This document shows positions 32,121-44,381 of a DNA stretch of 64,000 nucleotides, piece after piece. Below the pieces are notes generated by a model. It searched no databases and had not been told where the DNA came from. It saw nothing but the letters and a program-made list of their open reading frames with translations. How positions within the stretch are numbered: position 1 is the first letter of the stretch; each line of letters starts with the position of its first letter. Made by a program: the position numbers and the translations under genes. Location of the stretch: assembly GCA_902805475.1 (NCBI GenBank), contig CADCSX010000006.1:2728001-2792000 (forward strand), read 5' to 3'. This DNA is from Entonaema liquescens. Lineage: Eukaryota; Ascomycota; Sordariomycetes; Xylariales; Xylariaceae.

Positions 32121-34677
32121 GATGCCAGAAGCTAATAAGAGGTGTGTTTCCTCGAGTTTGATAGAAGGCAGCTATGGCCAAGTAGCGATCTCTTGAATTT
32201 TTTTACTAAGTTGTAATGTAAGCCGTCCTACTTATTCAGGGTACAGGCGACGAGTAAGGTTGATATAGATACATCGTGAAAGAGGGAAGTATATTGGTAG
32301 ATTATATATTCATCCGGGTGTAATGTCCCAAAGTATCATCTCATATTCCTTCCCTGTGTATTCTATCATCTACCATTTAGCAATGCCACCCGAGTTACAT
32401 ACATTGGCCAACCCCTCTTCTACTCTACTCATCCGTCACTGCCCACTACCACCCCATATGGCATCTCGACGCGTGCCCTACCTACTCCCCTACCGGCACT
32501 TACTCGGAACTACACCTGCCCGCAGGGCCCAAGAACATTGTCCCGTAGTAGGCGTAATAGGTAATTCAAATGCATCAGCGCGTAGGACAAGACTTGCTAA
32601 AATATGACCGGTTAGGGAAAGCAGATGACCTGCGCCCGGCTTCGTATCGGCGCCGACGGAACATAAAAGCATACCCTCGATGTGCAGACATTCTGCAAGG
32701 CCGATAGCTAACTAGATAGGGTGATATCAAGGCTTCAGTCATACACTGTGTATTCCGCAAGTTGGAGTTTGCGAGAGTCAAGTTAGAGTGCATTGCATAG
32801 ATGATACCATCCAATACAGGGTATGGTATTCAGAATATACCTACTCACGGACCCCTTAAATTGTGACAACGTTGACCCGGCTATATCGGGTATAATACTT
32901 ACTCTTTTCTACCAAAAGTTTCGGTTATGCGGCGTTGTTAGTTGTATTGCAAGGCTTAACCCCGAGTACCCCCGTCGATGGCTCAGGTTGACTTAGATTA
33001 CTCATTTGTAGGACAGGACATCTCTCTTCAGATGTTGTAGGAGCTATAGGTGATCGATCGATCAACATTTTATAAAGGCGAAATGTTACAACCAAGTTTG
33101 GTCAATCAGGTTCAACAGTTCGAGTTGTGAATCGTCGCACGACATCAATTATTACCCACATCTTTTTCAAACCGCTCTTCCTGGGTATAAGGTTCAAGCG
33201 GATCACTGCTTGTACATACCCATTAGCTGGCCTTTGACCCCAGCTGCCCATACATGAACCAACCCCGGACTCTGACGAATATGACAAGCTTATTATCGAT
33301 CTACCTGGTGCATAAATCCGACCCCGAGGCCGAGGCCGAAACAAGGTTACTAAGTAGAAACATAGTAGTATTCACGGTCGCCTTTCGATCGGTTGTTTAC
33401 GTCAGCACCGTTGGCGATAACTATAGGCGATATCGTAACAGAAAAATCGACTTGCTCGTATCCAGTTTCATGAAAGGCAGGTTGTACTATGCCCCGAATA
33501 CTACCGAGATCGTATACCGCGATTTCTTATGAATATGACCAAGGGCAGTCAGTGGAGAGATACGGACTTACGAATCGGGTGACTATAGAGCTGCCGGCTA
33601 TGCCGTACAGGAACGTATGCGTGGGGAAATATACACTCATACGAATGTTCCTCATGCTGATACAGACATTAGTAAAGTATTACAAGAACGTAACAAGCTG
33701 ATTACCAAGACTTATACGGACATATTACATAGCAGCAAGCATGAAACACCAGCTTGCTTAGAAAGTAGCTAGGTAAAAGCCGATATGCTTCAGAGAAACC
33801 TCAACCATGGTTGGCTCTATCGGTGGGAGTGATGACCGCAAAGTTATGATATCCCACTCTGAGTTATTCCCGTAGCCCCCCCACCTTGACAGTTGGCCAT
33901 TGGCTGCTCTGAACGCCGCCTTTATTTCGAAGTCCAGGTGACTTTTTAACGAGGTTAACACAGTGGGCAAAAATAAGCCACCCTCTGCTATAGCGGCATT
34001 CCTATTATATTTGGGGTAATGTTTGACCTCATGCGGCTTAGAGGGCATCTATCGGGTCCCCATCCCGACTTGGATGGGTTGTCTGACTGAGTAAGTCAAG
34101 GTCTTGGTGCGGCTTAATGCGCCTCTAAAATTACAACTGGCGGTATTGGTAGCGGAAACTTGGAAAGTAGAACGAACAAAATAGGTACCTAGTTGACGTT
34201 GTAGGATAATGATCGATCGAATGATGTTGATACCCTCTCTCACTTGCGCCGGCCACAGTGTAAACGTGGAAGAAAACCTTGGCAAATGCGATTCAGTGGC
34301 GTTTTCATCTTCTAATAGCAAGCGGGATGGTTTTTTATGCATCTAGCGTCTTACTCTCCATATACCCTGTGAGAAAAATGCCGTAATGCAGCCACTATTG
34401 GATGTGGAAAGCATGTTGCGGGAACTTTATTGCTTTCGTGATAGAAATGCCATGTGATATCGCCGGAGAGGAGTGGGATAGCCGATGGAGTTGCAGCCTG
34501 TTTGGACGCCAAGGGAAAAAAAGTGAAGGAGAAGTATCGAGGTCGGCGAAGTCTAAGATATTCTCATCGGTTCGCCCGTCTAGTCGCTGTTCTTTGCCCT
34601 CAGCTTACCTCCTTCTTGACTTGCTTCCCTTGGCGATCGAATCCCAACTTAACTAAAATAAAGTTGTGTCCGTGATC
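32121..34677. other. Gene-poor region, possibly decayed
   Basis: About 2.5 kb with several medium open frames on both strands (for example 33758-34048 and 34049-34342, minus). None shows a family I know, and they do not join by plausible introns. It may hold decayed genes like the neighbouring pseudogene, but I cannot name any. Confidence 0.4.
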
Positions 34678-35515
34678 ATGACTACTGCACTGAATCTCTC
34701 AGTCGACTAAGTCGCCTTCTTTAAACGGGAAAGATACCCGGTCTTGTGAGTCGAGGAACACGGCCTAGCTGACTCGAAGACCTTGCGCGTTGGACGGATG
34801 AGGTTCTCTAGTGCCCCCCGAGACAGGGAAATGTATGCTTTACGACGAATTGAGCACACAAGGAGAGCGGCAGATCATGCGTACTGAGAAGGTCGTCGAT
34901 TACCGCGCTCCCCTTAGAGTTGCTGTGTAGCGATGAGACATTTTTGGTTGCTCAAGCGACTTACCAACAAGGGCAGTGCACATACTAAGATGAAGCGCTT
35001 GATATCTGGGCTAAGAAATATGCCGAAAACAGGATATGCTCCTATTCAAAAATAATATTAAATATAAGCTCTCGGCAAGCAGCGGCTGCGTCGCGCATAT
35101 CGACTCCCCATCGTATACTCACATGAATGTTACGCAGTTTATCGAGATCATGGTGGCGGTAGAACCCTAGACCAAGGAGAACGGTTGCTTAGAGATCGTC
35201 CCCGGCTCCCACAAGCAACACGTAGCCCTATCGAACGGCGGACGTGTTGCTGGTGAGTGGGAATCAAGTAATGAATTCGTTCCGCTACTTCTCAACCCAG
35301 GTACGAACAGGACACGCCCTTTAATATTGTTTCCGACAAAATTACCAGGAGACATGCTCATCTTCGGGTCAGTCCTGGCTCACCACCCCGGTCCAAATTT
35401 GACAAAAATGCGACGGCGGCTATGTTTGGTACATGCCATTTCCAGGTTGTTCAGCCCGACCTTCGAGAGAGGTATTAAGCCCACAGGTGCGTGTACTTCC
35501 CACCAGACCATGGTA
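34678..35515 (+). pseudogene. Decayed phytanoyl-CoA dioxygenase (PhyH)-like gene
   Basis: Family-like segments follow in order but in changing frames and with stops. After the ATG at 34678 comes VAFFKRERYP between two stops; then ARWTDEVL; then GKCMLYDEL and QIMRTEKVVDYRAPLR; then LLFKNNIKYKLS leading to AHIDSPSYTHMNVTQF; then TKENGCLEIVPGSHK; then GDMLIFGSVLAHHPGPN; and finally DLRERY, a stop, and HRCVYFPPDHG. The iron-binding HxD (in AHID) and the distal His (LAHH) survive. At least two frame changes and five or more in-frame stops remove function. Intact relatives are Fe(II)/2-oxoglutarate oxygenases of fungal secondary metabolism or lipid hydroxylation. Changes are scattered, not all C-to-T, so simple RIP does not explain it. 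Confidence 0.75.
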
Positions 35516-35954
35516 CGTGCATACCATTGCCACTCATCATACTCGACCCCTTTCACGAAGCCTAAAGTCGGCGCTATTTATCGATGTACCAGCTGTCTCT
35601 TTCCGTAAAAGACTAAAAGTTAGCTCAAGAATCCGCGATGAAAACTATCTTGCCAGTCCAAAGGCTTTCCTTTCTTTCTTTTTTTTTTTTTCTTTTTCAA
35701 ATGTCACCCCTGTAGCGATGCGCTGTGCCTATTGGTGGAGAGGAACGAGATGGATCTAGGACACCACATGTATCCAAAATGCTTCCCGCGCCCGACTCAG
35801 CCAGTCAGGAATAAACTAAGAATTTCTTCATTAGTTTCCCCCTCCCCTCTCGTATGTGCCGTTAAAAAGAGACAACCTGGCTTGTCTTGGGCAAGTAGCA
35901 AATTTCAATTACTTCCTGATAAATTAAATACTCAAACTCCGTACTGACGCGGTC

Positions 35955-37869
35955 ATGGATGGTGGATATGTCGAGAGAGACCTGCCCAATATTCGGAATG
36001 ACAGCTTTGGTCCAGGCCCTGAAGAGATTGCCTCGGCCAACGGAGACGAGAAGACACAAGGGCGGCGTCCCCTGGTATTCCGAGACGGTCTTGCGCTCGT
36101 CGTCGGACTCCAAATCGGGTCCGGCATTTTCTCGTCACCATCTGTCGTTAGCAGCCACGTCGACTCTCCGTCGGCGGCGATCCTCGTATGGCTGCTGGCC
36201 GGCTTACTCGTCTGGACCGGCGCTTCAACCTTAGCCCAGCTGGGCTCCGCCATGCCCCACAACGGGGGTATCCAGGACTACCTTCTCCGTTGCTACGGCG
36301 ACTTCCCGGCCGCCATCTTCGTCTGGGTTTGGGTCTTTCTGGCCAAGCCATGTGCCAACGCCATGACCAGCTTTATCTTTGCTGAACACTTCTGCAAGCT
36401 CGCCTGGGGCATCGAGGACGCTGGTGGGGGCGGGACTAACACTGTCGTTGCGCTGGTCGGCCTTGCGCTGATCACCCTGATCAATTGTCGGGGGTGACTT
36501 CGGGAGCCCGTGTCGCCAATGTGTTTCTATGCCTTAAGCTATCCACCTTAGCGTCCATTATAGTAAGTGGACTATGCTTCGTCAACTTCTCCCGATGGCG
36601 TTCGGGTTACGAGGGCTGGGATTCCACGTTTTCCAGCCGAGCCTCGATCGATACTATCGCCGACAACCTGGAGGGTCGGCCGTCTGGCACCGCTAGCCTA
36701 CACCCTGGGGGGTTAGCGTCCGCTATTTTCGGAGCACTCTTTGCGTATGGCGGCTGGGATAATGTACAGTAGAGATTTCCCACGTAGCGATATACTACCC
36801 AAGTGGCAATTGGCTGACACTTTTTCCTAGGTTGGATTTCTTGCCGGGGAACTCAAGAACCCCTCTCAGACCCTCCCTCGCATCATCAACACAGCTATGA
36901 TCATCTCAATCTCTTGTTTCGTGCTTCTAAACGTGACCCTATACATGGTCGTGCCGATTGATGTTCTCCGAAGCACGAATAAAGTCGCCGTGGTCAGTGG
37001 TCTATTTTCCTACCGATCCAGAGTTTTCACTCAGCCATCAATTTGCCGTTCGTTTTCAATCTAGCTATTCGTTGACAAACTAGCTCGATGTTAGATCTTC
37101 GGCGCCAAAGTCTTCGGGAAATTCGGCGAATATGGCTATTCGATATTGGTCATGTTATCATGTTTAGGGTCTCTTAATGCCAGCATCTTTTCCATTGGTC
37201 GCTTAACATACCGAGCGGGAAACCATTCATATCTGCCCGGTATCCTTGGGACGCCTTGGAAAGACACGAATCTGCGCAGATGGCTTATAAACACTTCTTG
37301 CGGGCGGCCAAGATTGTCGGCCGCGGGACCTCGCGTACTTTGGCGACTTGGCAGGTCAAACAGCCCAGCAGAAAGTGACATCAACCCCGTGTAAATTATT
37401 TAATTTCCTCTTCCCTCTTCTCGTGACTCATTGCTGTCACACTGCCTCCATTCTTCCTCCCTGGGTATGATGCAATATTCTAACCTCGTACTGATACAGA
37501 TACGCAATGATCTTCAATGCCTCCGTCACTGCGATTTACATCATCCTCGGTAGCTTTCGCGGCTTAGTAACATTCAAAGGCATATTTGAATATTCGGTAT
37601 ACGCCTTGATGTGCTTCGGTAGTCTCCTCTTGCGGGAAGGCCCGGCGGACGCTATGCCAACCCCCTTGCTCGAATTCAACGCGCCTGTAAAGCAATCCCG
37701 GACCTACCGGACCTACGTAGCGAATCCCATTATCTTTACTCTAGTGAGTATTGCCTTGGTAATTTGTGGTATTCTCTCGGAGCCGTGGGTTGGATTGGGG
37801 CTTGTGTCAATAGTTGTGGTAGGGAGAGTAGTTTACGTCTGGAAGCCGCGTGTCGTGGAGAGGCCATAA
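35955..37869 (+). CDS. LAT-type amino-acid permease (APC superfamily), frameshifted
   Basis: Exons at 35955-36763 (with an internal frameshift), 36831-36992, 37095-37390 and 37500-37869; introns of 67, 102 and 109 bp. The protein shows multiple membrane helices with ALVVGLQIGSGIFSSPS in TM1, the LAT/APC signature, then GGIQDYLLRCYGDFPAA, YGGWDNVGFLAGELKNPSQT and INPVYAMIFNASVTAIYII. It resembles fungal methionine/L-type amino-acid permeases of the plasma membrane. At 36490-36494 a run of five G interrupts the frame: frame 1 ends LINCRG-stop, while frame 2 continues GVTSGARVANVF as expected, so one G seems missing. That is either a sequencing slip in a G run or a young inactivating mutation. 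Everything else is intact, which favours the former or a very recent loss. Confidence 0.8.
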
Positions 37870-38617
37870 TAGGTGTATACTAGATATCATTGAGCCACTT
37901 ATTACATCTCTCCGACAACTCAGCCAACCGCCTTCGCGAAATAAATAATGTTCCCCGTGATGAGACACGTCGGATGATGCTGTGCTCCCTTGGTTAACTA
38001 CTAGTGCGTAACAGATCCAGCGGACATTGGACTTGCCTGCCCGTGCTCCTTAGCTTGTCCACGTGCGCTCTACAATAAAACCTTGACTTGAGCATGTGTA
38101 ATGACCGCGGCACCGGAGCCGCCAGCCGGTGTAAAGAAACGCGGCTACGAGGTCAACGCGCGGCAAGACGACGGCTGCCTGCAGGCTGCGAGTGTTACGC
38201 TTTTTGAAGCCTGTGAGACAACCAGATCTGGTACTACGATATTAATAACCCGACCAGGCACAAGGTGCATAAGCACCTAGGTACGTAGTAGGAACAAGAA
38301 AGAATTCCAATCGTTGAATTCGAATCATAGTTCGTCGGATTTTCCTTATTAAATCGTCTAGGAATGCTTTGAATACTAAGATTAGGGACCCGATGTGCAT
38401 CTTCAGAAGCCAAGTGAAGGTTTTTTGGGTCTGAGCCTCGAGATGGCAACAGTACGTTGTACTTATCCCCAAATATGAGACAGTAAACAGCTCTCGGTAT
38501 TGGCAAGTGACGTGATTCTTGAGAGAACATCCATGGAGACATGATCGGCATTGGGTATCTTGTGTATAGTACATTAGGTAGGTGGTGATAGATACAGACA
38601 GTACACAAGTGGTGAAC
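37870..38617. other. Intergenic, no certain gene
   Basis: A GC-rich 58-codon open frame (38101-38277) starts with ATG and reads MTAAPEPPAGVKKRGYEVNA. Its composition is coding-like, but it has no partner exon or family I recognise. Confidence 0.4.
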
Positions 38618-39973
38618 TTATTTCTCCGGTTCTAACTTTGGCGGAATGAGGTGTTCAGCCATGCTGATAGCGCCCTCCATGTCGTTTTTGTTGAACAGGA
38701 AAAGGCCTTGAATGGCAGCAGTGCTAGTCCGAGGGAGTGACTCGCCGTCCTTCGCGTCCCGAAAGAGCCCCAAATCGTCAAGTCGTTTCAAGAACCTTTC
38801 CCGGTGCGTACCATCGACGTCCACATCGCCATAAAATCTATCCCACATCTGAGCAGCTTGATATCTAGTAGCTTCGCCTATTCGAACCATCATGTCTACT
38901 CGACCCGGCCTAATCAGTGCTGGATCCAGGAGTTCAACATGGTTGGTAGTGAGGAACGCAATCCGCTCTTCCCCAGCAGATAGTCCGTCTAGGGCATTCA
39001 ATAACCCAGAGAACGTCACCGTCCCGCCACTGTACCCATCTGCATCACGCTTTCTACGGTTGACAAATGCGGAGTCGGCGTCCTCCAGAAGGAGAATAGT
39101 CCGCTCGGGAAGTTTAGTAAGAAGAAAAGCAAGCTTATCATCCGTGACGCCGATCTCGCTAAGGTTAACCATGGCGACGCTGAAGTCCAATTCACCGGCT
39201 AGTGCCTGGATAAAGGAGCTCTTGCCGCTTCCTGGTGGGCCGTATAAAAGATAACCCCTACGATACGGGATTCCGCGATCCACATACCATTGTCGTCTCG
39301 CGAGAAAGTCTTTAGCATCATTGACAATATCTTCCTTAATGCCTTGATCCAAGATGACACTACCCAAAGGTCGCTTTCTCCGAGGCTCTCCGAGTGGGAC
39401 CCAGTCGAAATTCCGCACCGAATACACTACAGTCTTCCCTTCGTTCGCTTGGAGCGCAAGAGCCCGAGCTTCAGCAAAGACATCTTCGAAAATGTGGCGA
39501 TGCGCATATAAAGTAGTAAGTTCGACTGTCTCATGAGGCTCACCGGTGTTTGTCTTTGCTGTAGCCTGTTTCTCTCTGTTTACGGATATATATGCATGCT
39601 TGTACTTCACAATATGACGACCATATCCAGGTTGTAGGAAAAAGCTGGCTTTAGTGGCGCCGTTGGGAGTAGAGCTGGTGGACGTAGCGACAGACAATTT
39701 ATTGATGCGCGTCAACCTCTTTGCAAGAAAGGAAGTATGTTCGCGAGGTTGAGATAACCAGGCAAGAATCCAAGGGTAGGACGGATCTTGCCTACTAATT
39801 TCGACATTAACAAGCATCCGGCGTCGAATCATACCAGCCGTAGTCAATGCGCCTCGGCGAGCAAACGCCAGTACAGCGCCAAGAGACGCGAGGCCGAAGC
39901 CTCCAGCAAAAACGGGGTTATCAAGCAGCGCATTGAGGTTTAAAACCGACAGCGGTGCTGCAGGATCCGACAT
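38618..39973 (-). CDS. BCS1-like mitochondrial AAA ATPase
   Basis: Intronless, 451 residues. A hydrophobic segment near 20-38 is followed by the BCS1 N-terminal domain (VNVEISRQDPSYPWILAWLSQ, HIFEDVFAEARALAL, WVPLGEPRRKRPLGSVIL). The AAA module has Walker A GPPGSGKS (245-252), Walker B ILLLEDAD (293-300), the sensor TTNH (342-345) and the arginine-finger region RPGRVD (355-360). In yeast, Bcs1 in the inner mitochondrial membrane translocates the folded Rieske protein and is needed to assemble complex III. Length and motif order match true BCS1, not the broader fungal BCS1-like family with long tails, so orthology is likely but should be checked. All nucleotide-binding residues are intact. Confidence 0.9.
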   Translation of the reverse strand: MSDPAAPLSVLNLNALLDNPVFAGGFGLASLGAVLAFARRGALTTAGMIRRRMLVNVEISRQDPSYPWILAWLSQPREHTSFLAKRLTRINKLSVATSTSSTPNGATKASFFLQPGYGRHIVKYKHAYISVNREKQATAKTNTGEPHETVELTTLYAHRHIFEDVFAEARALALQANEGKTVVYSVRNFDWVPLGEPRRKRPLGSVILDQGIKEDIVNDAKDFLARRQWYVDRGIPYRRGYLLYGPPGSGKSSFIQALAGELDFSVAMVNLSEIGVTDDKLAFLLTKLPERTILLLEDADSAFVNRRKRDADGYSGGTVTFSGLLNALDGLSAGEERIAFLTTNHVELLDPALIRPGRVDMMVRIGEATRYQAAQMWDRFYGDVDVDGTHRERFLKRLDDLGLFRDAKDGESLPRTSTAAIQGLFLFNKNDMEGAISMAEHLIPPKLEPEK

Positions 39974-40226
39974 GACGCTGCTGGGAAGCTTTAAGACAAA
40001 CTCGACAACATTTTTCTAATGGCAATTATTCAAATACTCTCAAAACAATTTCGCTGACGTAATTAAATATTCCATGCAAGCTTTAAGTATTGCCGTCGTT
40101 TTACCGAACACTTATGTACTCTATTTTCGGGTTTAACGTGTTATCGGGGTACTGTAAACTGTAACTGAATTAGGAATTCGAAGCTTCCCCTTGCACTAGG
40201 TACCTTATAAAAGACCAATGACGTTA

Positions 40227-40274
40227 CATTAATCTTGTCATTAATCTTGTCATTAATCTTGTCATTAATCTTGT
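40227..40274. repeat. 12-bp tandem repeat (CATTAATCTTGT x4)
   Basis: Four perfect copies, about 250 bp upstream of the BCS1 start and 255 bp upstream of the small gene at 40529, in the divergent promoter region. Confidence 0.95.
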
Positions 40275-40528
40275 CTGGCCCATCAAGATATATGTATCGA
40301 CGCCATGTAAACCTTTGGTTGGTCCAGGACTAACGATGATATCATCGAAATTGAGGCGTCAGCATGACGACTTGGACAAACTTACTAACTCAGCTATAAC
40401 AAGAGTCCAATGAATTCCATTGAAAGACAATTTGAACTTGAATAGATTAAACCTGAAAATTCACAAACACCTCTACTATAACTTTTATCGTTCATCTTAT
40501 AGAATATTCCCCATAATAACCACCCAAT

Positions 40529-40800
40529 ATGCCTTCTGGTACCGAAAGTGCGAAGCAGAAATTTATGGGCGGCGTTGAGAAAACTAGAGCTGCTGTTGAT
40601 GGTATGTCGCTTCTTATTTTCGTATTACCTAGAACTACGTTACTAATAGAAATCTAGACAGTTCAAAGCAGAATAGCCTCAACAGCCAGCCAACTTCAGG
40701 CGGTGATAACCCAAAGGCTGGAGGATCTTCATTCAAATCTCTTGCCAAAGGTGACACAAATTCTTCGAATTACGATCCCGCAAAAGGTCCATCTACCTAG
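40529..40800 (+). CDS. Small hydrophilic protein, unknown
   Basis: Two exons (40529-40601 and 40658-40800) give 71 residues. The 56 bp intron has donor GTATGT, branch ACTAAT and acceptor TCTAG. The sequence begins MPSGTESAKQKFMGGVEKTRAAVD and continues rich in Ser, Asn, Lys and Gly. No signal peptide or membrane segment. I do not recognise a family. The intron structure and upstream spacing support a real gene, but the protein is short and low in complexity, so confidence is moderate. It may be one of the small stress-type proteins seen in filamentous fungi; that is inference. Confidence 0.5.
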
Positions 40801-42847
40801 GGTTGCTATGGCGGCGGCTTAATCTCACACGATATATATGCATAGTTAATTTAAGATATAGAAAAAAAAAATTTAATTAATGATATAGCACTACAATCAC
40901 CTTGTTCCCAGATTTAATTTTTATAATAGTTTCAATAATAGTACGTTTCATGTATCAAAGTAGTTAGACATCCTATTGGGGTGCGGTCTGCAAGTATACA
41001 GAGACTCATGAGTAAATCTTACCTCAGCAAAACCCATTTTATTCTCAGGCGTAGATGGCTCTTAAAGGACCAAAAAACCCATATTCTTCTAGCTATGATA
41101 GCAGTAGCGACGACATACCTAAAGAAAATCCAAGCAGGTTGTCTGATATCCAGAGTTGCTATCAACAACTAATACCTAGTCAATACACTAAAGTATAATG
41201 AGTCTGCCTGATATATGCAGGAACGTAAGTTCCAACACTAAGTACGGATATTGCAAGAATGTGGCAGGTTTCATCCTATCCTCGGGTTGTTGTTCGAGCC
41301 AAATCCGTTACCCCTTGTTGAGATATCATTAAGGGGTAAAAGAGTAAAAGTTTTTGACTTCGATAATCTCGCGATCAAGTTATTATAGGAGAATTGGACA
41401 GGTGCTTTAAGATTACGAGACGATGAATAAAAGAAACTATAGCAATGCTCTACCAATCTATCACGTTTCTTTATAAGGAGATTTTATCCCAGCAGCCGAG
41501 CCCGTTGGCCTTAATCCCAACACCACGCCAGATACTACCGATATACCCCTGCGTTATATATATATCTTCTTTGCGGGTCTTAACTGGACCAGAATCCCGT
41601 GATCAATATCTCTTCTATGGTTGCGTGTAGTTTGGCCACATCTGCACAAGGGTACCAAAGCTGCAATAAGGTATCATCACACCATCCTCAATAAGATCAC
41701 GGCGTCTCTTCGGAAGCGTGTATGTGGCATAAAACTACTTGTTCTACCGTTATGAAAAGACTGGTCTCCTTTCTTCGCTTATGCTTCGCCCGAGGTGCAT
41801 CTGGTCTGCATGCATAGAGGTCTCTGTATCTAAGACGTCATCACAGGAATTTGGAATTGTTGACTAGGCTTCAATCCGAAAGTTACTAGTTGACTTCCTT
41901 CACTCATAGCCCAACCGATATTGTCTTAATCCCTGTCTTCAGGTATGGTGGTGTAAATTTTCGGCAGAGTGTGGTCTCGTGGGTAATCCCGTGTTTCTAT
42001 CTCTCGACCATTCCATTACCTATCACATGGGAAACAACCGGCGCTAAAGTATATATACCAGGGTCAAATAGTATATTTGCCAGTTCTATAATATCAAAGT
42101 AACGTATACTAGGCTCTACCCGTACCGGATGTTGCCTCTAAGGCTTCCCCTGCTAAGGTACCAGCCAATCAACTATGAGCCTCAAGGTTGGATTGATACT
42201 ATTTAGGAATGCGTTCTCAAGTTAAGTAGTATTGAACCCCAAAGCAGTAATACGCTACTGTAGATCCGTTTAGGAATATTTTTTGGTATCGACGTATTCA
42301 CAGATCGTATTCCTCTATCTCCCTCCCGACATTTGTTGGGCAGGTAGACCTTATTCTACTAGCAAGTAAAGGTGAATAGACATTGCAACCCGTAATAAGA
42401 TAGTCGTCCGCTCGAATAGACGGGAGATTAATCTACCGTGATTCTATTATGGCCATTTCGAGCTTCCTAAAACTTCTACGCGGACCAGCAGTCGGCCACC
42501 TCCCGGCAAAATTCAATCTGGCTAAATGACAACTACGTTCCACACTTAATCTCAAAATTGTTAACTATTCGATAATATATTTATAACTCTGTCGGTCTAG
42601 AGGCCTGACTCCCCTGTCATGTACCCCAGAGGCCGAACGAGCACATGGCTGAAAGATATGTAGGATTGTCGGCAATTGTGGCCTTCGGCGCTCAGGAGAC
42701 GAGCCCATCGATGTGGGATGCGACATAAATCCCCCCCATTACCTCCAACCCCAAGTCGTCCAAAGTCGTTTCGGTCTTGAGGCTTTTTTGAGTAGACTTG
42801 GGATCGACAGCCTACCGTATTCCTTCAGAAAGGTTGCCAGCAACAAA
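40801..42847. other. Long intergenic region
   Basis: About 2 kb with only short open frames (the longest 70 codons, at 41890-42102) and no recognisable family. The end next to 42848 is probably the promoter of the DUF1996 gene. Confidence 0.45.
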
Positions 42848-44036
42848 ATGCAGTTAACAAATCTCGTACTTCTTGCCGCCGCGGGCATCGCGCCCAGCGT
42901 TAACGCAGCTGCGACTCTTCGTTTCTCATGCTCACAACTCGTCGTCGAGCGTCTAGACCCGTAAGCCAGCACTTGACTCGAAGGAATAGTAAAGAACTGG
43001 ATAGTTTCTAACAACAGTCTTAGTCTTGTCAACCCCGGAGAGAACCCGTCTCCTCATCTTCACCAAGTTGTCGGAGGAAATGCCTTCAACGTCAGCATGG
43101 ACCCTAGCGTACACGACTTGCCTTCGACGGCGACATGTACTTCCTGCACACCGGTCGAGGACTTATCCAACTACTGGACCGCTGTCCTCTTCTTCAAGTA
43201 TGACAACTTACTTTTTGACTACCATCATATACTAACGATTCTCTTTTCAGGGCAAGGAACGGAACACTCCACCGTGTCAACACCTTCGGAAACGAGCTCG
43301 GCTTCACAGGAGCCAAGGGCGGTCAGACCGTCTACTACCTCTCGTCCGGCAAGGTGACCGCCTTCAAGCCCGGTTTCCGCATGACCGTCGGAGACCCAAC
43401 CATCCGCACTGCTGAGGAGCTCAACCGGAGATACAAGTACATGGACTTCACCTGCCTCGCCTCTTCCATGACCCGAGGTGGCCAGACCACATACTTCCCC
43501 AAGCAGCCATGTGCAGCCGGCATCATGGTCAGCATCCGCTTCCCGACGTAAGTACCTACCCCATAATGCCCCCAAGAATATTGACTAACCTAACACCTTT
43601 TCCCAGTTGCTGGGACGGCAAGAACCTCGACAGCCCCGACCACCAGAGCCACGTAGCGTACCCGAACGGCAACGCGTGCCCATCGACCCATCCCGTCACG
43701 ATCCCCCAGGTCTTCTACGAGACGTACTGGGACACCCGGCCCTTCAACAACAAGGCCGAGTGGCCCGCCGACGGATCCCAGCCCTTCGTCTGGTCCTTCG
43801 GCGACAAGACCGGCTACGGCATCCACGGCGACTACGTCTTCGGCTGGAAGGGCGACGCCCTCCAGCGCGCCATGGACGCCAACTGCAACAGCGACCTATT
43901 CGCCAACAAGATCAACTGCCCTACCCTCAAGACCCAGTCCCTCGAGGAGGCCAACAAGTGCACCAAGACGAGGACCGTCACCGAGAACCTCGACGGCTGG
44001 CTCCAGGAGCTTCCTGGTGGAATGCCCATCGACTAA
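42848..44036 (+). CDS. Secreted DUF1996 protein
   Basis: Four exons (42848-42960, 43018-43197, 43251-43547, 43607-44036) give 339 residues; introns are 57, 53 and 59 bp. A signal peptide (MQLTNLVLLAAAGIAPSVNA) is followed by FSCSQLVVERLDPLSLVNPG and HLHQVVGGNAFN, the start of the DUF1996 domain. Then come TCTSCTPVEDLSNYWTAVLFF, CWDGKNLDSPDHQSHVAYP and the YVFGWKGDALQRAMD block near the C-terminus. DUF1996 proteins are secreted and widespread in ascomycetes; function is not established. The conserved His/Asp/Cys positions are all present and no C-terminal binding module or GPI site is seen. Exons 3 and 4 use C-ending codons heavily, unlike neighbours, suggesting strong expression. Confidence 0.9.
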
Positions 44037-44381
44037 AGGAATTCGTTTGAAATGGAGTGTTGCTTAAGGGGGTGAAGGTCTCCATCAGCCTTCTGCCCCC
44101 TTTAATGCAAGACAGATCCCCAAGCCTTATACCTAATAGCCGGTTGTTGTTTCATATACCTAGATAAATAGAATAAATTTCTCGCCATCAGATCAAGCCC
44201 ATCTTATTGAAAAAAATACCGTATTTAACTTCACATATTGCGGGTTGAATGGTTCGCTGAACTAATATCATAAATACAATCCACCATGTAAGAATACTCG
44301 GCATCCGCATATCTTATGTAGTCTCGCTTAGAGCCTGCATCGCCCCGTTGCCCATACGCAAGACAGGCAAAAATATGATGA
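44037..44381. other. Intergenic
   Basis: 3' flank of the DUF1996 gene and of tRNA-Gly. Nothing else seen. Confidence 0.5.

Noticed and set aside
33758..34342. Two adjacent minus-strand open frames as one gene
   Set aside because: They meet at a stop codon, no intron joins them in frame, and neither shows a family motif.
38101..38277. GC-rich 58-codon open frame as a gene
   Set aside because: Coding-like composition, but no family, partner exon or conserved motif recognised.
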